Counted from the stretch's first letter, positions 45,925-57,888 are shown. The stretch is DNA of 64,000 bases from Symsagittifera roscoffensis (GCF_963678635.1 NC_087068.1:45425013-45489012); one strand, 5' to 3'. The notes: generated by a model not told the origin, from the sequence alone. Numbers and translations are program-made.

Positions 45925-48323
45925 CTAATGACAACAATGGAAAAAATAATGTCCTATATTTTTTTAGGTAAATTTTGTGAGCACCACACTAAAGAGAGGT
46001 TCAAAACGCTGAAGATGAGCTGCAACTTATCTTCTCATTTTTCTTAGTTTTTTCTTCTATTGTTAATTTTCTTGTATTTTCTTAAGCTTGTTTTTGATGA
46101 TTTTCATGCTAATTTCAGAAAATATTAGAAAAATTTAGCAGCAGTAATGCATTCGTAACTAGAAAAACAAGGAAAATAACCAAAGGTTAAAAACAGGTTT
46201 TTAAAAAGAGACATATTATTCGTTTTAAAGTTGACATTATAGATTTTTCTTCATTAAAGATGTATAGATTTTCAAAAACTATTACACGCTATTGAACAAA
46301 AACAAAACTTTCTTTTTTTGAGAGCAAAAAGTCTTGACCACACAAATAAGTTATCAATGTCACAGTTTTATAGCCTAAGCATTTCAACAGTGTAGTTTTT
46401 ACTTTTCGATTTGATCTAGTTTAATTATCATGCAATAATAATTTTGATCGATTCTGTGATCATATTTTCTTCTTGTTTTTGTGTAATTTTATTCGAAGCA
46501 GACACAGACTTTCATTCTATGAATCGTCGATTTGGAAATGCATAAATTATACAGTAAAAAAAAACAGCTTTTAAACTATGTTAGGTTTTGATTTTCTTAA
46601 ATTGTAATGAACTGCTCAAAAACGTGAAAAAACCAACAAATATTGAAGAAGCTCCATGAAATGGAAAATTAATAAAAACAAACGTCAATTTATGACAGTT
46701 TCGTTTTTTCATCAGATAATTTTTGGCTTGAAGTCCCTGATTTTACGACACGATTTGAATTCTGGTTGGATTGATCTCCGGCATCCATGACGTTTAAGCT
46801 CCACTAAAAAATAAACAAGACTGCTCTTATATCAGGGCAAAGCTCTGAATGTTCTGGCTGTCCTTTATTTGGTATCGAACATCTCTTGAGAAAAAAATAT
46901 TGAAAACCTATAAATTTTGGACAATAGCCCGGGTTGACCTCCATACACCGAAAATGCTTATCATACAATTCCATCCAACAAAAATCATTATCATACCAAT
47001 CCATACATCAAATGTATGGAAAAATGCTTGTCATACAATTTTCATACTTTTTCGAAAAACAATTAAAAAAATAAAACCATTTCTGCGGCTTTTTGAGAAC
47101 ACTTGAACAGACTGGTGACAAAAAAAAACTGATTAAAAATTTTTTTTTCGAAAAAAGTGCTTTCCATACAATTTCCATATATGGAAATTGTATGACTGGC
47201 ATTTTTTGATGGCGACATAAAAATTATTTCAAGTAAATTTGAAAACTTGCCCAAAATTTTTTTTGTTTTTTTTTTCAACCGTAAATCGATTTTTGTACGC
47301 AAAATAATTTTTTCCGAAAAAAAGTTTTTCGCATGCAAAATTTAAATTTTTGTTTGCATAACGTAGTCCTGGATACGATAATTTTGGCTTTGTTTTTTTT
47401 TCAATAAATTTTTATTTTTCAAAAACGCTAAAATTTTCTATTTGTTTTGAATGGCTTGTTTATGTATGCCTTGATCAATGTCTGATAATTTGAAAATTCA
47501 AAAATTTAAAAAAATCGGCACCGAAAATTAAAAATTTGTTGCTTTTGTTATATCTTTTGTGAAAGCCATCTAGAAGACAATTCGGGTCGTTTTTCACGCA
47601 TTGAAATTGTAAGACCGTCCAATTTTTGGTGCTTTGAGTAACCAAGGTCTTTGTCACTTGTGTTCGGTTGCAAACACAACCCAAAATTTTTCAAAAAATA
47701 AACTTAGAAACAGAAAACAACTTTTTGGTTTATGGAGAAATTAGCTGTCATACAATTTCCTTTTACGGGAAAATGTTTATGATAGAATTTTCATACAATT
47801 TTTTGTACGTAAGGAATTGTATGAAATTGTATGAAAAGAAATTTACCTTTTATGAGAATTGTATGATAAGCATTTTTGGTCAACCCGGGAACAGTGTGAA
47901 AATTCAAGTTATGCGAATTTAATGACCGATCTGATTAGCTAGCTTCATTTCAATTTGGAACAATTTTGTTGTGCGGGATAACTCGCTACGCACAAATCTT
48001 TCGTGTTAGGCTCTCAGCAAAATGAATAAATTCTTCAAAGTGCGCATAACTTAGTCCAGAACATGGCCAGTTTGGCAATTTTCAATCCCCCAGAACTTTA
48101 CAAAAATTAATCTGAGCTAAATATATTTTTTTTATATTCGAACTCCGGAAGTCGATACCTTCAATGGTGTATGAAAAATTTTTGTAGAAAACTATAATTT
48201 CGATCGGCAAAAATTGACTGAATAACAAAACCACATCGAGCATAAATATTCCGTTTTCTTCGGAAGTCGGATTAATAACTTTAAAGTTTATTTGCAAATT
48301 AGGCTTTTTATTTGGAATTTAGG
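45783..48323. repeat. Tandem duplication, unit A (truncated)
   Basis: Corresponds to 48324-52507. It carries the end of the one-helix exon, about 900 bp of near-identical AT-rich sequence, the left TIR of element Q (46814), the whole of element P (46928-47889) and the left arm of the long palindrome. It then departs from unit B at about 48293, close to the palindrome centre. The junction with unit B is marked by TGGAATTTAGG (48313-48323), which also follows element Q at 52497. Confidence 0.75.
46928..47889. mobile_element. TIR element, family P, complete copy
   Basis: The left end, CCCGGGTTGACC with AAAATGCTTATCATACAATT nearby, is inverted at the right end (AATTGTATGATAAGCATTTT with GGTCAACCCGGG). 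Length 962 bp. The interior has several further CATACAATTTCCATATATGG-type palindromes and no long ORF. Because the copy at 49484-51562 has the same flanks on both sides, the two arose by duplication of the locus, not by two insertions. It sits inside element Q. Confidence 0.75.
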
Positions 48324-48470
48324 TGTGAGATCAAGCTTTACTATGATGGCAGCAGCTATCACAACAAGTGAAGGAAAGCCAAAAAGCATTAAAAACTGTT
48401 CAAAGATCGGCTTGCATTTCAAACACATCTTCTCGTCACAAGCTGTCAATTCGATTGTGGTCCTCAGCAT
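48318..48470 (-). pseudogene. Truncated duplicate of the one-helix exon
   Basis: Begins MLRTTIELTACDEKMCLKCK and keeps the helix (one extra residue in ALVVIAAAI-type run), then diverges at LDLTPKFQIK where the duplication junction falls. The basic tail present at 45685 is missing. One Asn-to-Lys change precedes the helix. Confidence 0.55.
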
Positions 48471-49852
48471 CTAATGACAACAATGGAAAAAACAATGCCT
48501 TATATTTTTTTAGGTAAACTTTATTAGCACCCCACTAAAGAGAGGTTAAAACGCTGAAGATGAGCTGCAATTTATCTTCTCACTTTTCTTAGTTTTTTCT
48601 TCTACTGTTATTTTTCTTGTATTTTCTTAAGCTTGTTTTTGATGATTTTCATGTTGATTTCAGAAAATAGTAGAAACTTTAGGTTAAAAAACTTTTAACA
48701 GCAGTAGTGCATTCGTAACTAGAAAAACAAGGAAAATAACCAAAAGTTAAAAACAAATTTTTAAAAAGAGACATGTTATTCGTTTTAAAGTTGACATTAA
48801 ATATTTTTCTTCATTAAAAATGTACAGATTTTCAAAAACTATTACACGCAATTGAAAAAAATTTTTTTAAAATTTTTTTGACAGCAAAAAGTCTTGACCA
48901 TACAAAAAGTTATTAATGTCATAGTTTTATAGCCTAAACATTTCAACAGTGTAGTTTTTTGTTTTCGATTTGATCTATTATAATTATCTTGCAATAATAA
49001 TTTTGATCGATTCTGTGATCATATTTTCTTCTTGTTTTTGTGTAACTTTTTTCGAAGCAGACACAGACTTTCATTCTATGAATCGACGATTTGGAAATGC
49101 GTAAATTATACAGTAGAAAAAAAGATTCTAAACTATGTTAGATTTTGATTTCTTAAATCGTAATGAACTGCTCAAAAACGTGAAAAAAGCTAACAAATGT
49201 TGAAAAAACTCCATGAAATGGAAAATTAATAAAAACAAACGTCAATTTATGACAGTTTCGTTTTTTCATCAGATATTTTTTGGCTTGAAGTCCCTGATTT
49301 TACGACTCGATTTGATTTCTGGTTGGCTCGATCTCCGCAACCAAGACGTTTAAACTACACTAAAAAATAAACAAGACTGCTCTTATATCAGGTCAAAGCT
49401 CTGAATGTTCTGACTGTCCTTTATTTGGTATCGAATATTTTTTGGGGAAAAAAATGAAAACCTATAAATTTTGGACAATAACCCGGGTAAACTCCATACA
49501 CCAAAAATCTTATCTTACAATTCCATACAACAAAAATCATTATCATACAAATCCATACATCAAGTGTATGGAGAAAATGCTTGTCAAACAATTTTCATAA
49601 TTTTTCGAAAAACAATAGAAAATGCAAAAAAAATAAAACCGTTTCTGCGGCTTTTTGAGAACAGTTGAACAGACTCGTGACAAAAAAAACTGATTTAAAA
49701 TATTTTTTTTTCGAAAAAAATTCTTTCCATACAATTTCCATATATGAAATATTGTATGACTGGCAATTTTTGATAATTTTGGCTTTGCTTTTTTTTCACT
49801 TTATTTTTTTTCAAAAACAATAAAAATTCCGATTTATTTGAATGGCGTGTTT

Positions 49853-49983
49853 AAGGTCTTAACATTAATTGACCTGAAAGTAGTAAAAGAAAAGTATAGT
49901 TGACCCCCAAGCTCCAATGCTCACTTTCTGGAAGGTACTAACGAAGAAAACGATTCCAAAACTGTTGAGCGGGAAGTTGAGGG
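49853..49983 (-). mobile_element. BEL fragment with internal deletion
   Basis: Matches 50589-50861 except for a 142-bp internal deletion; the join retains only a few T of shared sequence. Both flanks of the fragment are element P sequence. Confidence 0.8.
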
Positions 49984-50288
49984 ATGGCGCAAAAAAAATT
50001 GTTTCAAGTAATTTTGAAAACTTGCCCAAAAATTTTTTTGGGTTTTTTCAAACGTAAATCGATTTTTGTACGCAAAATAACATTTTCCGAAAAAATTTTT
50101 TTTGCATGCAAAGTTTAATTTTTTGTGTGCATAACGTAGTCCTGGATACGATAATTTTGGCTTTGCTTTTTTTTCACTTTATTTTTTTTCAAAAACAATA
50201 AAAATTCCGATTTATTTGAATGGCGTGTTTATGTATGCCTTGATCAATGTCTGATAATTTGAAAATTCTGAAAAATTCGGAAAAATAA

Positions 50289-50861
50289 TTCACAATCGTT
50301 ACATCCCATTTATGCAACAATTACGAAAGCTATGTAACATCTCTCTATTTGCATGGTTAGATTGGTTTTATTAATTTATCATAGCGGGTTTTAATTCGTC
50401 TTTTATCCTTATTTCTTTATTCTTCAATTTACTGTTTTTGAAACTCTTTTATGTTTTCATTATTTTGTTGTCTGATTCTCAATGTAGAGCTCACCGAAAA
50501 AGAAAGAAAGAAATTAGAGTTAGTTTTGAATGTCTAAAACCTGTTTGGAAACATGAAATTTTAGTAATTTCATAACTCTGATGAGGTTAAGGTCTTAACA
50601 TTAATTGACCTGAAAGTAGTAAAAGAAAAGTATAGTTGACCCCCAAGCTCCAATGCTCACTTTTGTTTTGTTCGTTGTGTTTTGATGGAAGTCAGGTTGA
50701 CAAAAATTGGGCAAACCGCGGAAATTTCCATCAAGAAAATAATCTGACACCCAGACAAGATCATCGACTCCCAAGTTGATGGAGGTCGTATTCCATTTTG
50801 CCTTTCTGGAAGGTACTAACGAAGAAAACGATTCCAAAACTGTTGAGCGGGAAGTTGAGGG
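50289..50861 (-). mobile_element. 573-bp BEL 3' fragment, identical to 53525-54097
   Basis: Base for base the same, as far as I can read, as 53525-54097: about 44 bp of host flank, the LTR edge and the terminal coding part of the integrase (contains GVDDLVWVSDYFLDGN). As the host flank is included, this is a duplicated genomic block, not a new retrotransposition. The overlapping 94-codon ORF is the shared integrase tail. Confidence 0.9.
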
Positions 50862-51864
50862 ATGGCGCAAAAAAAATTGTTTCAAGTAATTTTGAAAACT
50901 TGCCCAAAAATTTTTTTGGGTTTTTTCAAACGTAAATCGATTTTTGTACGCAAAATAACATTTTCCGAAAAATTTTTTTTTGCATGCAAAGTTTAATTTT
51001 TTGTGTGCATAACGTAGTCCTGGATACGATAATTTTGGCTTTGCTTTTTTTTCACTTTATTTTTTTTCAAAAACAATAAAAATTCCGATTTTTTTGAATG
51101 GCGTGTTTATGTATGCCTTGATCAATGTCTGATAATTTGAAAATTCTGAAAAATTCTGAAAAATAATCATCACTGAAAAACTTTGCGAAAATTAAAAATT
51201 TGTTATTTTTGTTATATCATTTGTGAAAGACATCTAGAAGACAAATCAGGTCGTTTTTCATGCATTGAAACTGTAATACCGTCCAACCTTTGGTGCTTTC
51301 AGTAACCAAAGTCTTTGTCACTTGTGTTTGGTTGCAAACACAACCCAAAATTTTTCAGAAAATAAATTTAGAAAGAAAAAACAACTTTTTGGTTCATGGA
51401 CAAAACACCTGTCATACAATTTCCTTTTATGGGAAAATGTTTATTATAGAGTTTTCATACAATTTTCTGTACGTAAGGAATTGTATGAAATTATTGAAAT
51501 TATATGAAAAGAAATTTACCTTTTATGAGAATTGTATGATAATTATTTTTGGTCAACCCGGGAACAGTGTGAAAGTTCAAGTTTTGCGAACTTAATGACC
51601 GATCTGATTAGCTAGCTTCATTTCAATTTGGAACGATTTTGTTGTGCGGTATAACTCGCTACGCACAAATAATTCGTGTTACGCTCTCAGCATTATGAAT
51701 AAACTCTTCAAAGGGCGAATAACTTAGTCCAGAACATGGCCAGTTTGGCAATTTTCAATCCCCCACAACTTTACAAAAAATAATATTTTTTAAACATTTG
51801 AACTCCGGAAGTCGATATCTTCAATGGGATATGAAAAATTTTTGTCGAAAACTATAATTTCGAT

Positions 51865-52025
51865 CGGCGAAAATTGACTGAATAAAAAACCACACCGAGC
51901 ATAAATATTCCGTTTTCTCCGGAAGTCGGAACAATAACTTTAAAGTTTATTGTTCCGACTTTCGATACGAAAGTGACGGAATATTTGTGCTCGGGGTGGT
52001 TTTTTTTTTCTTCAGACAAATTTCG
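51865..52025. repeat. Long imperfect palindrome
   Basis: Centre at about 51942 in CTTTAAAG. The inner arms AAGTCGGAACAATAA and TTATTGTTCCGACTT are perfect. Outward, CGAGCATAAATATTCCG pairs with CGGAATATTTGTGCTCG, then CCAC with GTGG, then GAAAATTGACTGAA-type with TTCAGACAAATTTC. Arms are about 80 bp. Unit A keeps only the left arm. Confidence 0.85.
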
Positions 52026-52507
52026 ACTTTTTAACTAGCCATTTTTGACGGAATTTTTTAATATTATTCGAAAGCTATTGTTGTCCTGAGCTCAAATTTG
52101 AAATAATATTTCACCTGTGATTATTTTTCGTAAAGTTATGAGGGTTTAAAGATTGCCATTTTGGCCATTTTGACCAATTTGGGACAATTAACGCGCGATA
52201 TAATTCGCGCTATTAACGCGTAAGCGGAGATTTAATCCGTCTTATAAATCGTTCCAAATTGGTTGAACGAAGCTTATTTGCCATAATTGATGAGTTACAA
52301 GGAACGAAATCTCTCTTTTTGTACTTTGTATGGCGTGTGGGGGGATGATTTTCATAAAAATTTTCAAATTTTAGAAAAAATTTTTTTTCATTTTATTTTA
52401 TTTCATTTAATTTTTTTATGTTATTACTGCTGCTCCATAAAACTTAAAAGGCAGTCGGAACATTCAGGGCTTCGCCCTGATACGAGCAGTCTTGTTTGGA
52501 ATTTAGG

Positions 52508-53524
52508 CTTATTCCGTTTTGTTTTCTAAATGAACAGCTAAATTTTACTAAACTTCCAATTGTTCTTCAATTGTGCTTAAATGTGTTTGCTTTGTGGCCT
52601 TAAGTAGATACTATTTGTGTTCATTTTAGCTCCGTTAAAGATAAACTATTTGTGTGTCGATGCTCATTTCTATTATGCGCAGAGTCAAGAAGAAACTACT
52701 CGTTTTCTCCACTTTTCACAGACTTAGCTGCAAAAAAACAGCATTAATGGCGTTTCGATCAACTGCAATTCTGTAAAGGCAACAGTACTAGAAAAAAAAA
52801 CATTTTGATTTGAGCAAAATTCAATAGACTCATATGAAACATACAGCTCTACCGTAGTGTCGATAGTGACCCTAGCTATTTCTCGAATTTAGTGAACGTA
52901 TCTCCAAAAGATGTGTTACAATAATACTAAAGGGGGACAAATTAGGTAATCCGAAGGCCGAACCTATACGACGAAGTTGTACCCTCCTCAATTTGCTACT
53001 GGTAAGAATACAGAGAAAAGTTTTGCAACTGAAGTATGGTTGAAAATACTTTAGCATGCGACCACAATTGACCCCCTCTAGATGAGTTTAATTTCAGGAT
53101 TTTCAGATTGGGTGAAGAAAGTCCACCTAACGTCATAGCTTCTAACACGCGATCGAGAGTGGAATGAAGTTAACTGCTTTTACCTGTTTTGCTGTTCAAT
53201 AACTAAACTCGGCCCTCCATCTCTAAAACATCTTCCAATCTTGAATCAGAAAAAAAAAGTTTGACTAAATTTGTTTTTCGAAACTTGTTTCATAAAGAAC
53301 AAAAGTCAATCAATTTTTCTGATATTTCAATAAATTTATGTTTACTGATTGTACCGCTTAGTTGGAACATACTTGTCTGAGTTTCTTGCAGCAAACTAAT
53401 TTCTCAGTGAGAATGAACCGCCGAAGCTGAAAAGAGCATGCAAAAAGTTTTTTTCTGGAACGTACGTCACAGAGTTTATCAATTAATCGACAATTAGGTT
53501 ATTTGGGTAGAAACTTGCACGATA
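52508..53524. other. No gene seen
   Basis: AT-rich, single-copy-looking sequence between the duplication and the BEL element. The minus ORF at 52872-53057 has no recognisable feature. Confidence 0.5.
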
Positions 53525-53836
53525 TTCACAATCGTTACATCCCATTTATGCAACAATTACGAAAGCTATGTAACATCTCTCTATTTGCATGGTTAGATTG
53601 GTTTTATTAATTTATCATAGCGGGTTTTAATTCGTCTTTTATCCTTATTTCTTTATTCTTCAATTTACTGTTTTTGAAACTCTTTTATGTTTTCATTATT
53701 TTGTTGTCTGATTCTCAATGTAGAGCTCACCGAAAAAGAAAGAAAGAAATTAGAGTTAGTTTTGAATGTCTAAAACCTGTTTGGAAACATGAAATTTTAG
53801 TAATTTCATAACTCTGATGAGGTTAAGGTCTTAACA

Positions 53837-55376
53837 TTAATTGACCTGAAAGTAGTAAAAGAAAAGTATAGTTGACCCCCAAGCTCCAATGCTCACTTTT
53901 GTTTTGTTCGTTGTGTTTTGATGGAAGTCAGGTTGACAAAAATTGGGCAAACCGCGGAAATTTCCATCAAGAAAATAATCTGACACCCAGACAAGATCAT
54001 CGACTCCCAAGTTGATGGAGGTCGTATTCCATTTTGCCTTTCTGGAAGGTACTAACGAAGAAAACGATTCCAAAACTGTTGAGCGGGAAGTTGAGGGTTT
54101 TTTCACGATTTGAAAAAAAGACTAAATTGTCCAGAAATGAGCCAGGGGTTATTTTATTTGATAATCTACCGAGAAGGAAATTATTCAGGGTGAGACTCAA
54201 TGGTTCAATTATGTCCGCAGGAACATTAGTTAAAGGACGCGAGTTCCTGCTGGATTCGATTTCCCATACGAAGGTGTTCAGCGAGTTATCTTGCAGTGTT
54301 TGCGAACCAATGATTTTATAGAGAGACCATTTGAAAAATTTGAACTAGTCGCTTCCAGCTGCCACCAAAATGAGTCGCGGCTGGCGAATTGAAAAAAAAA
54401 ACATTCTTGAGTGATAGTTTGTCCATGAGCGATAGTTTGTCTTTGAAATCAGAACTTTGAGCTAAGTAGCTCACTGAGCTTTCCAGAAGATCCATTGTCC
54501 GATATGACTTTTATCGGCGTTCTCCGCCAACAAAGAAAACATTTGATGCAATGTTTTGTGCTGTCAGTGGACAAATCAGATAATTTTTCTAAGTTTACAT
54601 CGCGTAGAACCAAACAGGTGAAAAGAAGTCTATTTTTGAAATATCGATTGTTGTAATCGTAAGTCGAAAAAAGTCCTATAAAATTCAGTCCAGTAGTGTG
54701 AACGGATAATGATTCCTGCCATGTGGGCTGAAAACTCTTGCAATTTTCTACGATAAGATCGGCAGCTTGTACAGTCTGCCTTACAGTTAGAAGACAACGA
54801 AGGATCCAGTAGTTTTTCATCAGAATACTACGCGTTTTTTCATTTCCAGAATGACTGTTCACTATTTGGGTGTTTTTTTACCAGCAACTTGACGATGAGA
54901 TTTAATGCAACCAGAAGGATGGGGTATCTAGAGGTAATCAAAAATGGTGCTTTGGACACGCGACCTCGAGCGCAAATACGCTCATGATTGTCGGTGTAAG
55001 GTCACAAATTTCGAAGTCTACTTGATGGAGAAACTTGACTATTCTTCTTTAAATCAGCGTACTCTACTGATAAGTCAGATTCTTGACAGAGTTAGCTATC
55101 GTCATTTGCTTTATTGGTGCGACTCGGGCTTTACCCATGAAAAAAAGTGTAAGTTTTGCTATGATGAGACAATTTTGGATGAGAATTTTGCTTCTTAAAA
55201 TTTTCGACGTACAAGTAGCAGAAAACAACTGAGCGAACGAGTCTGCTCCAGTTGCTAAACCTGAGCGGTTTGAGCGCGTGACATTGAACAGTAGAATTAT
55301 TAGCCGGCATCATCTGAACTGTGGTTTGGTTTAGTTGAAGCAGATCTTCTTGCGGCCAATGAATTTGGTCTTCCAA
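53837..55376 (-). pseudogene. BEL integrase region (zinc-binding remnant, core, C-terminal domain)
   Basis: Broken minus-strand frames. 54449-54862 carries the end of the zinc-binding part (NSHSGNEKTR, LRTVRQ-like TVRQTVQAADL) and the core: GLNFIGLFSTYDYNNRY, DLSTDSTKHCIKCFL, TPIKVISDNG. The core's first acidic position (usually Asp in the GxD(Y/F)xGPF motif) is Asn here, and sequence after SDNG is lost. 53997-54350 has SSRNSRPLTNVPADIIEP and LTLNNFLLGRL, typical of the post-core segment. 53837-54106 has the C-terminal domain with LGVDDLVWVSDYFLDGN. 54863-55376 links to RNase H and is poorly conserved. Confidence 0.75.
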
Positions 55377-55415
55377 AGAAATAGTGATATCCCTGCAGCC
55401 AGCGCGACTGAATCG

Positions 55416-56050
55416 TCATTTGTTCAACGGTATAATCTCGAGGGACGTAATTGACAGGATTCTCTTTTGTTGGAACGTATTTCCAATTGTGAGGGTTGCA
55501 GATATCCTAGCTAATTGGTTTGTAACGAAGATTTTGTGTCTATCTTGAGGCATTCTCAGCCAGTGCAGAACAGTAGTGCTCTCTGACCGACAATTTTGAT
55601 TGCATGTTTTGTAATCCGACTCTTCAACCATGAAAGGAGCCATTCGTGCGCCGTAGAAAGCTGCTTGCAGCTCCAAGTTAGCCATCGTCATTCACTTTAT
55701 TGAAGCGACTCGAGCTTTACCCGTGAAAAAATTGATCGATATGGTGTTATCTTTGAAGGCTATCCTGAGTGAAGTTACTGCCCTGAGTGCAAACTCTGAG
55801 GAGTCTGTAAAATTGTGGAGATCTCTATTTTTAATTTCTGTTCCGTTGATTAAGTTTCGAGGCACGTGAAGTGTTTCGAAAGTTCGGATTTTTTGTCTCC
55901 ATTCATTGAATTCTGGAATTGACAAGGGTTCGATTTCTTTGTGTGCCAATTGGGGCCTTGGCTCCAATCTGTTTGAAGTAATTTTCTCAACGGAATGCTT
56001 AGAGGTGCTACACAATCAAGAGGGTCAAAGATTGAAGCCACAAATGTCAA
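55416..56050 (-). pseudogene. BEL reverse transcriptase end and RNase H
   Basis: FVASIFDPLDCVAPLSIPLR (56050 downward) is the conserved BEL segment after the RT palm. Shifted frames then give LHNFTDSSEFALRAVTSLR, the first RNase H acidic motif, and LELQAAFYGARMAPFMVEES followed by RSESTTVLHWLRMP, the last with Glu at the position usually held by Asp (SDSTTVLxW). At least two frameshifts separate the pieces. Inactive. Confidence 0.8.
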
Positions 56051-56099
56051 AAGAATCCGTTAGATGATTTGTTTTTGGGTCTTTGAAAAAGTTTTGTAT

Positions 56100-56861
56100 G
56101 TATGTAAGTGTCCTTAATCGCGTCTCATTGAAGTCCAAGAACACGTTGCTGATGAAGTTTGCAGTTATCCGGGTCCACAATTAGCGCCAAATGAATCTTT
56201 TCTAGCAACGACTGATATTTGGAGCTTCATGTGGCGTAGATGTCGATACATATCAATCATAAATGAAAACATTTTTTTTCGATAACTGTTCTGACATAAA
56301 AGTAGTTATTTTCATTGTCAAGTGCGCAACGAAGTAGTGCATAGCACGCAACAAATGGGGAATATGCAGCTCTGAAGATGTGACTCGTTTACTGGTGGAT
56401 CTCAATTTTTTTTTATCATACGACAGGTAACAGAGAAAAATCTATCTTTATGATCAACTTTAACCTGCATAAGCGTTGCTTTATGCTTGCAAAAAGGGTG
56501 ACATTGTTTCCCCTGAAAAGGAGCATGAAACCAGTAATGTTGTTCAAAATATAAGGCCCAGTGAGATAGTTTGAATTCAAGTACTGGCCAAGAAAAAAAC
56601 TAGACGACTTAGATGCTCGGCGAACTTTGCTCAGTTTGTTTTCTTTGTCACCGGATGATGAAGCAGACACATGAATTTAGTCGCAGTGTCAAACTTTGAG
56701 TTAATTTTAACAACATATACATTGCTTATGTCTTTTTCGACGGTTTTGCAGTATTTTTTTAAAGTATCATTAATTAGAAGCTTGTTGTTGAGAGACTTTA
56801 GCTTCTGCTTTTCTGCAAGCCAACGATTATTGGGCAAGAAAGCGTCTTTTCTCCATAGCAA
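56100..56861 (-). pseudogene. BEL reverse transcriptase, N-terminal and palm part
   Basis: 56631-56861 reads RKDAFLPNNRWLAEKQKLKS ... KKYCKTVEKDISNVYVVKIN, the leader into the RT domain. 56416-56670 contains SSSFFLGQYLNSNYLTGP and YILNNITGFMLLFRGN. Further down, broken frames resemble the FVACYALLRCALDN stretch that normally precedes the catalytic (Y/F)xDD box. At the place of that box the frame is disrupted and no DD pair is readable, so the polymerase is dead. Confidence 0.75.
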
Positions 56862-57153
56862 GGCAATCTGATAGCGTGCTGTGGTGTTCTGGTGTTTTCT
56901 AAAAAAGTCATCGCTCTTTTGTCATTATTAGACATAGATTTCTTGGTCGAATGAATTCCGTAATTGTCTATTTTCATTCAAACTTGAACCTTTTCGAACA
57001 GTTTTTAGTTCAGATGAGGTTGTTGATGTAGTTGTATCAATTTAATTTTTGACAAATCATTGGTTATAACGCTATGCTTACCAGCAAGAGTCCAACCAAG
57101 AGGTGTTTTAAAAGCCAAATGTATGTTTTACGTCCCCTTACAACTTCTTTGTT

Positions 57154-57785
57154 TTAAACAGCTTCGATGTTGTCGATACCAATAATTAGCCCAACCGAAT
57201 TTTCTCTAATATTCGGAAAAGTAATGTGCCGTGAGATCAGCAAAAATTGTTCAGTTTTGGTTATTAAGTTTGGACATGTTGAGTGATGGAGCTGCAATAA
57301 TGTCTTCCAAAACTGTTTTGACAGAATGAGATTTGAGACACGTTTTGAGCACACGTGATTACTCTTCTGATGTGGTATCCACCAACTAACCTTGAGGCAA
57401 AACCGTTTGGATAGAGAATAAGGATTTGTACGGTTGACTCCAATATCACTTTTTGACAGCATCCTTTACCAAGGTAAGCGTATGTTTCGAGTTTTCGGTC
57501 TTTCGAAGTCAATTCAACACGAAGAAGTGCAACTTGTCCCTTTTCAGTCTTTTGAACATGTGATTCTAAGCATTTAAAACACAGATCGTGCTTTTTGACG
57601 TGCTCTCGTCTGAATGTAATTCCTAAATTGCAAAAATGCGTGCAAGAGCTCAAGTTTTTGCAGTCTTCGTTTTTGTGACAAAGTTTTGCCAATTCTCTGT
57701 TGGAAAATCCATGTGAATTATGCGTATCAAATTTTCTGTTTTTATTAGAGGATGTTGACATCTTGGTATGAAACTGGCAGTTCAC
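57154..57785 (-). pseudogene. BEL zinc-knuckle and protease-like region
   Basis: The Cys/His-rich part reads LAKLCHKNEDCKNLSSCTHF then VKKHDLCFKCLESHVQK, typical of the BEL gag-pol linker. RVELTSKDRKLETYAYLGKG with CCQKVI follows, the start of the retropepsin-like (DUF1758-type) domain. The catalytic position, usually Asp in a LLDSGS-type motif, appears as Gly (AYLGKGC). The frame shifts again near 57460. Confidence 0.7.
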
Positions 57786-57888
57786 ATTGGGATTGTTTTT
57801 TCCTTAGCTGAATTGAATAGTTTTTACTCTGATCGAACCTTTTTCTCGAAGAATGCGACTGAAAATGAATTTCCCTACAGGTATGAGC

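Larger units (their letters stand above)
49484..51562. mobile_element. TIR element, family P, enlarged copy
   Basis: Same termini and flanks as 46928-47889 but about 1.1 kb longer. The extra length comes from two BEL-derived blocks (49853-49983 and 50289-50861), each followed by a copy of the element's own middle, starting ATGGCGCAAAAAAAATTG at 49984 and 50862. Confidence 0.7.
49370..52496. mobile_element. TIR element, family Q, complete copy with nested inserts
   Basis: The left end, AACAAGACTGCTCTTATATC, is the inverted counterpart of the right end GATACGAGCAGTCTTGTT at 52479-52496; similarity continues for about 45 bp (GGGC/GCCC, CTGAATGTTC). The right part contains the long palindrome and the AACGCGCGATATAATTCGCG block, itself a GCGCGA/TCGCGC hairpin, shared with 1-341. 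Superfamily unknown; no transposase. Confidence 0.65.
48324..52507. repeat. Tandem duplication, unit B (full length, with extra inserts)
   Basis: Second unit of the 45.8 kb duplication. It contains complete element Q (49370-52496), in which element P (49484-51562) is nested. P in turn has been enlarged by pieces of the BEL element and by an internal 878-bp repeat. It ends with TGGAATTTAGG at 52497-52507. Confidence 0.75.

Noticed and set aside
54034-55198. Plus-strand ORFs over the integrase region
   Set aside because: They are antisense to recognisable integrase segments and have no features of their own.
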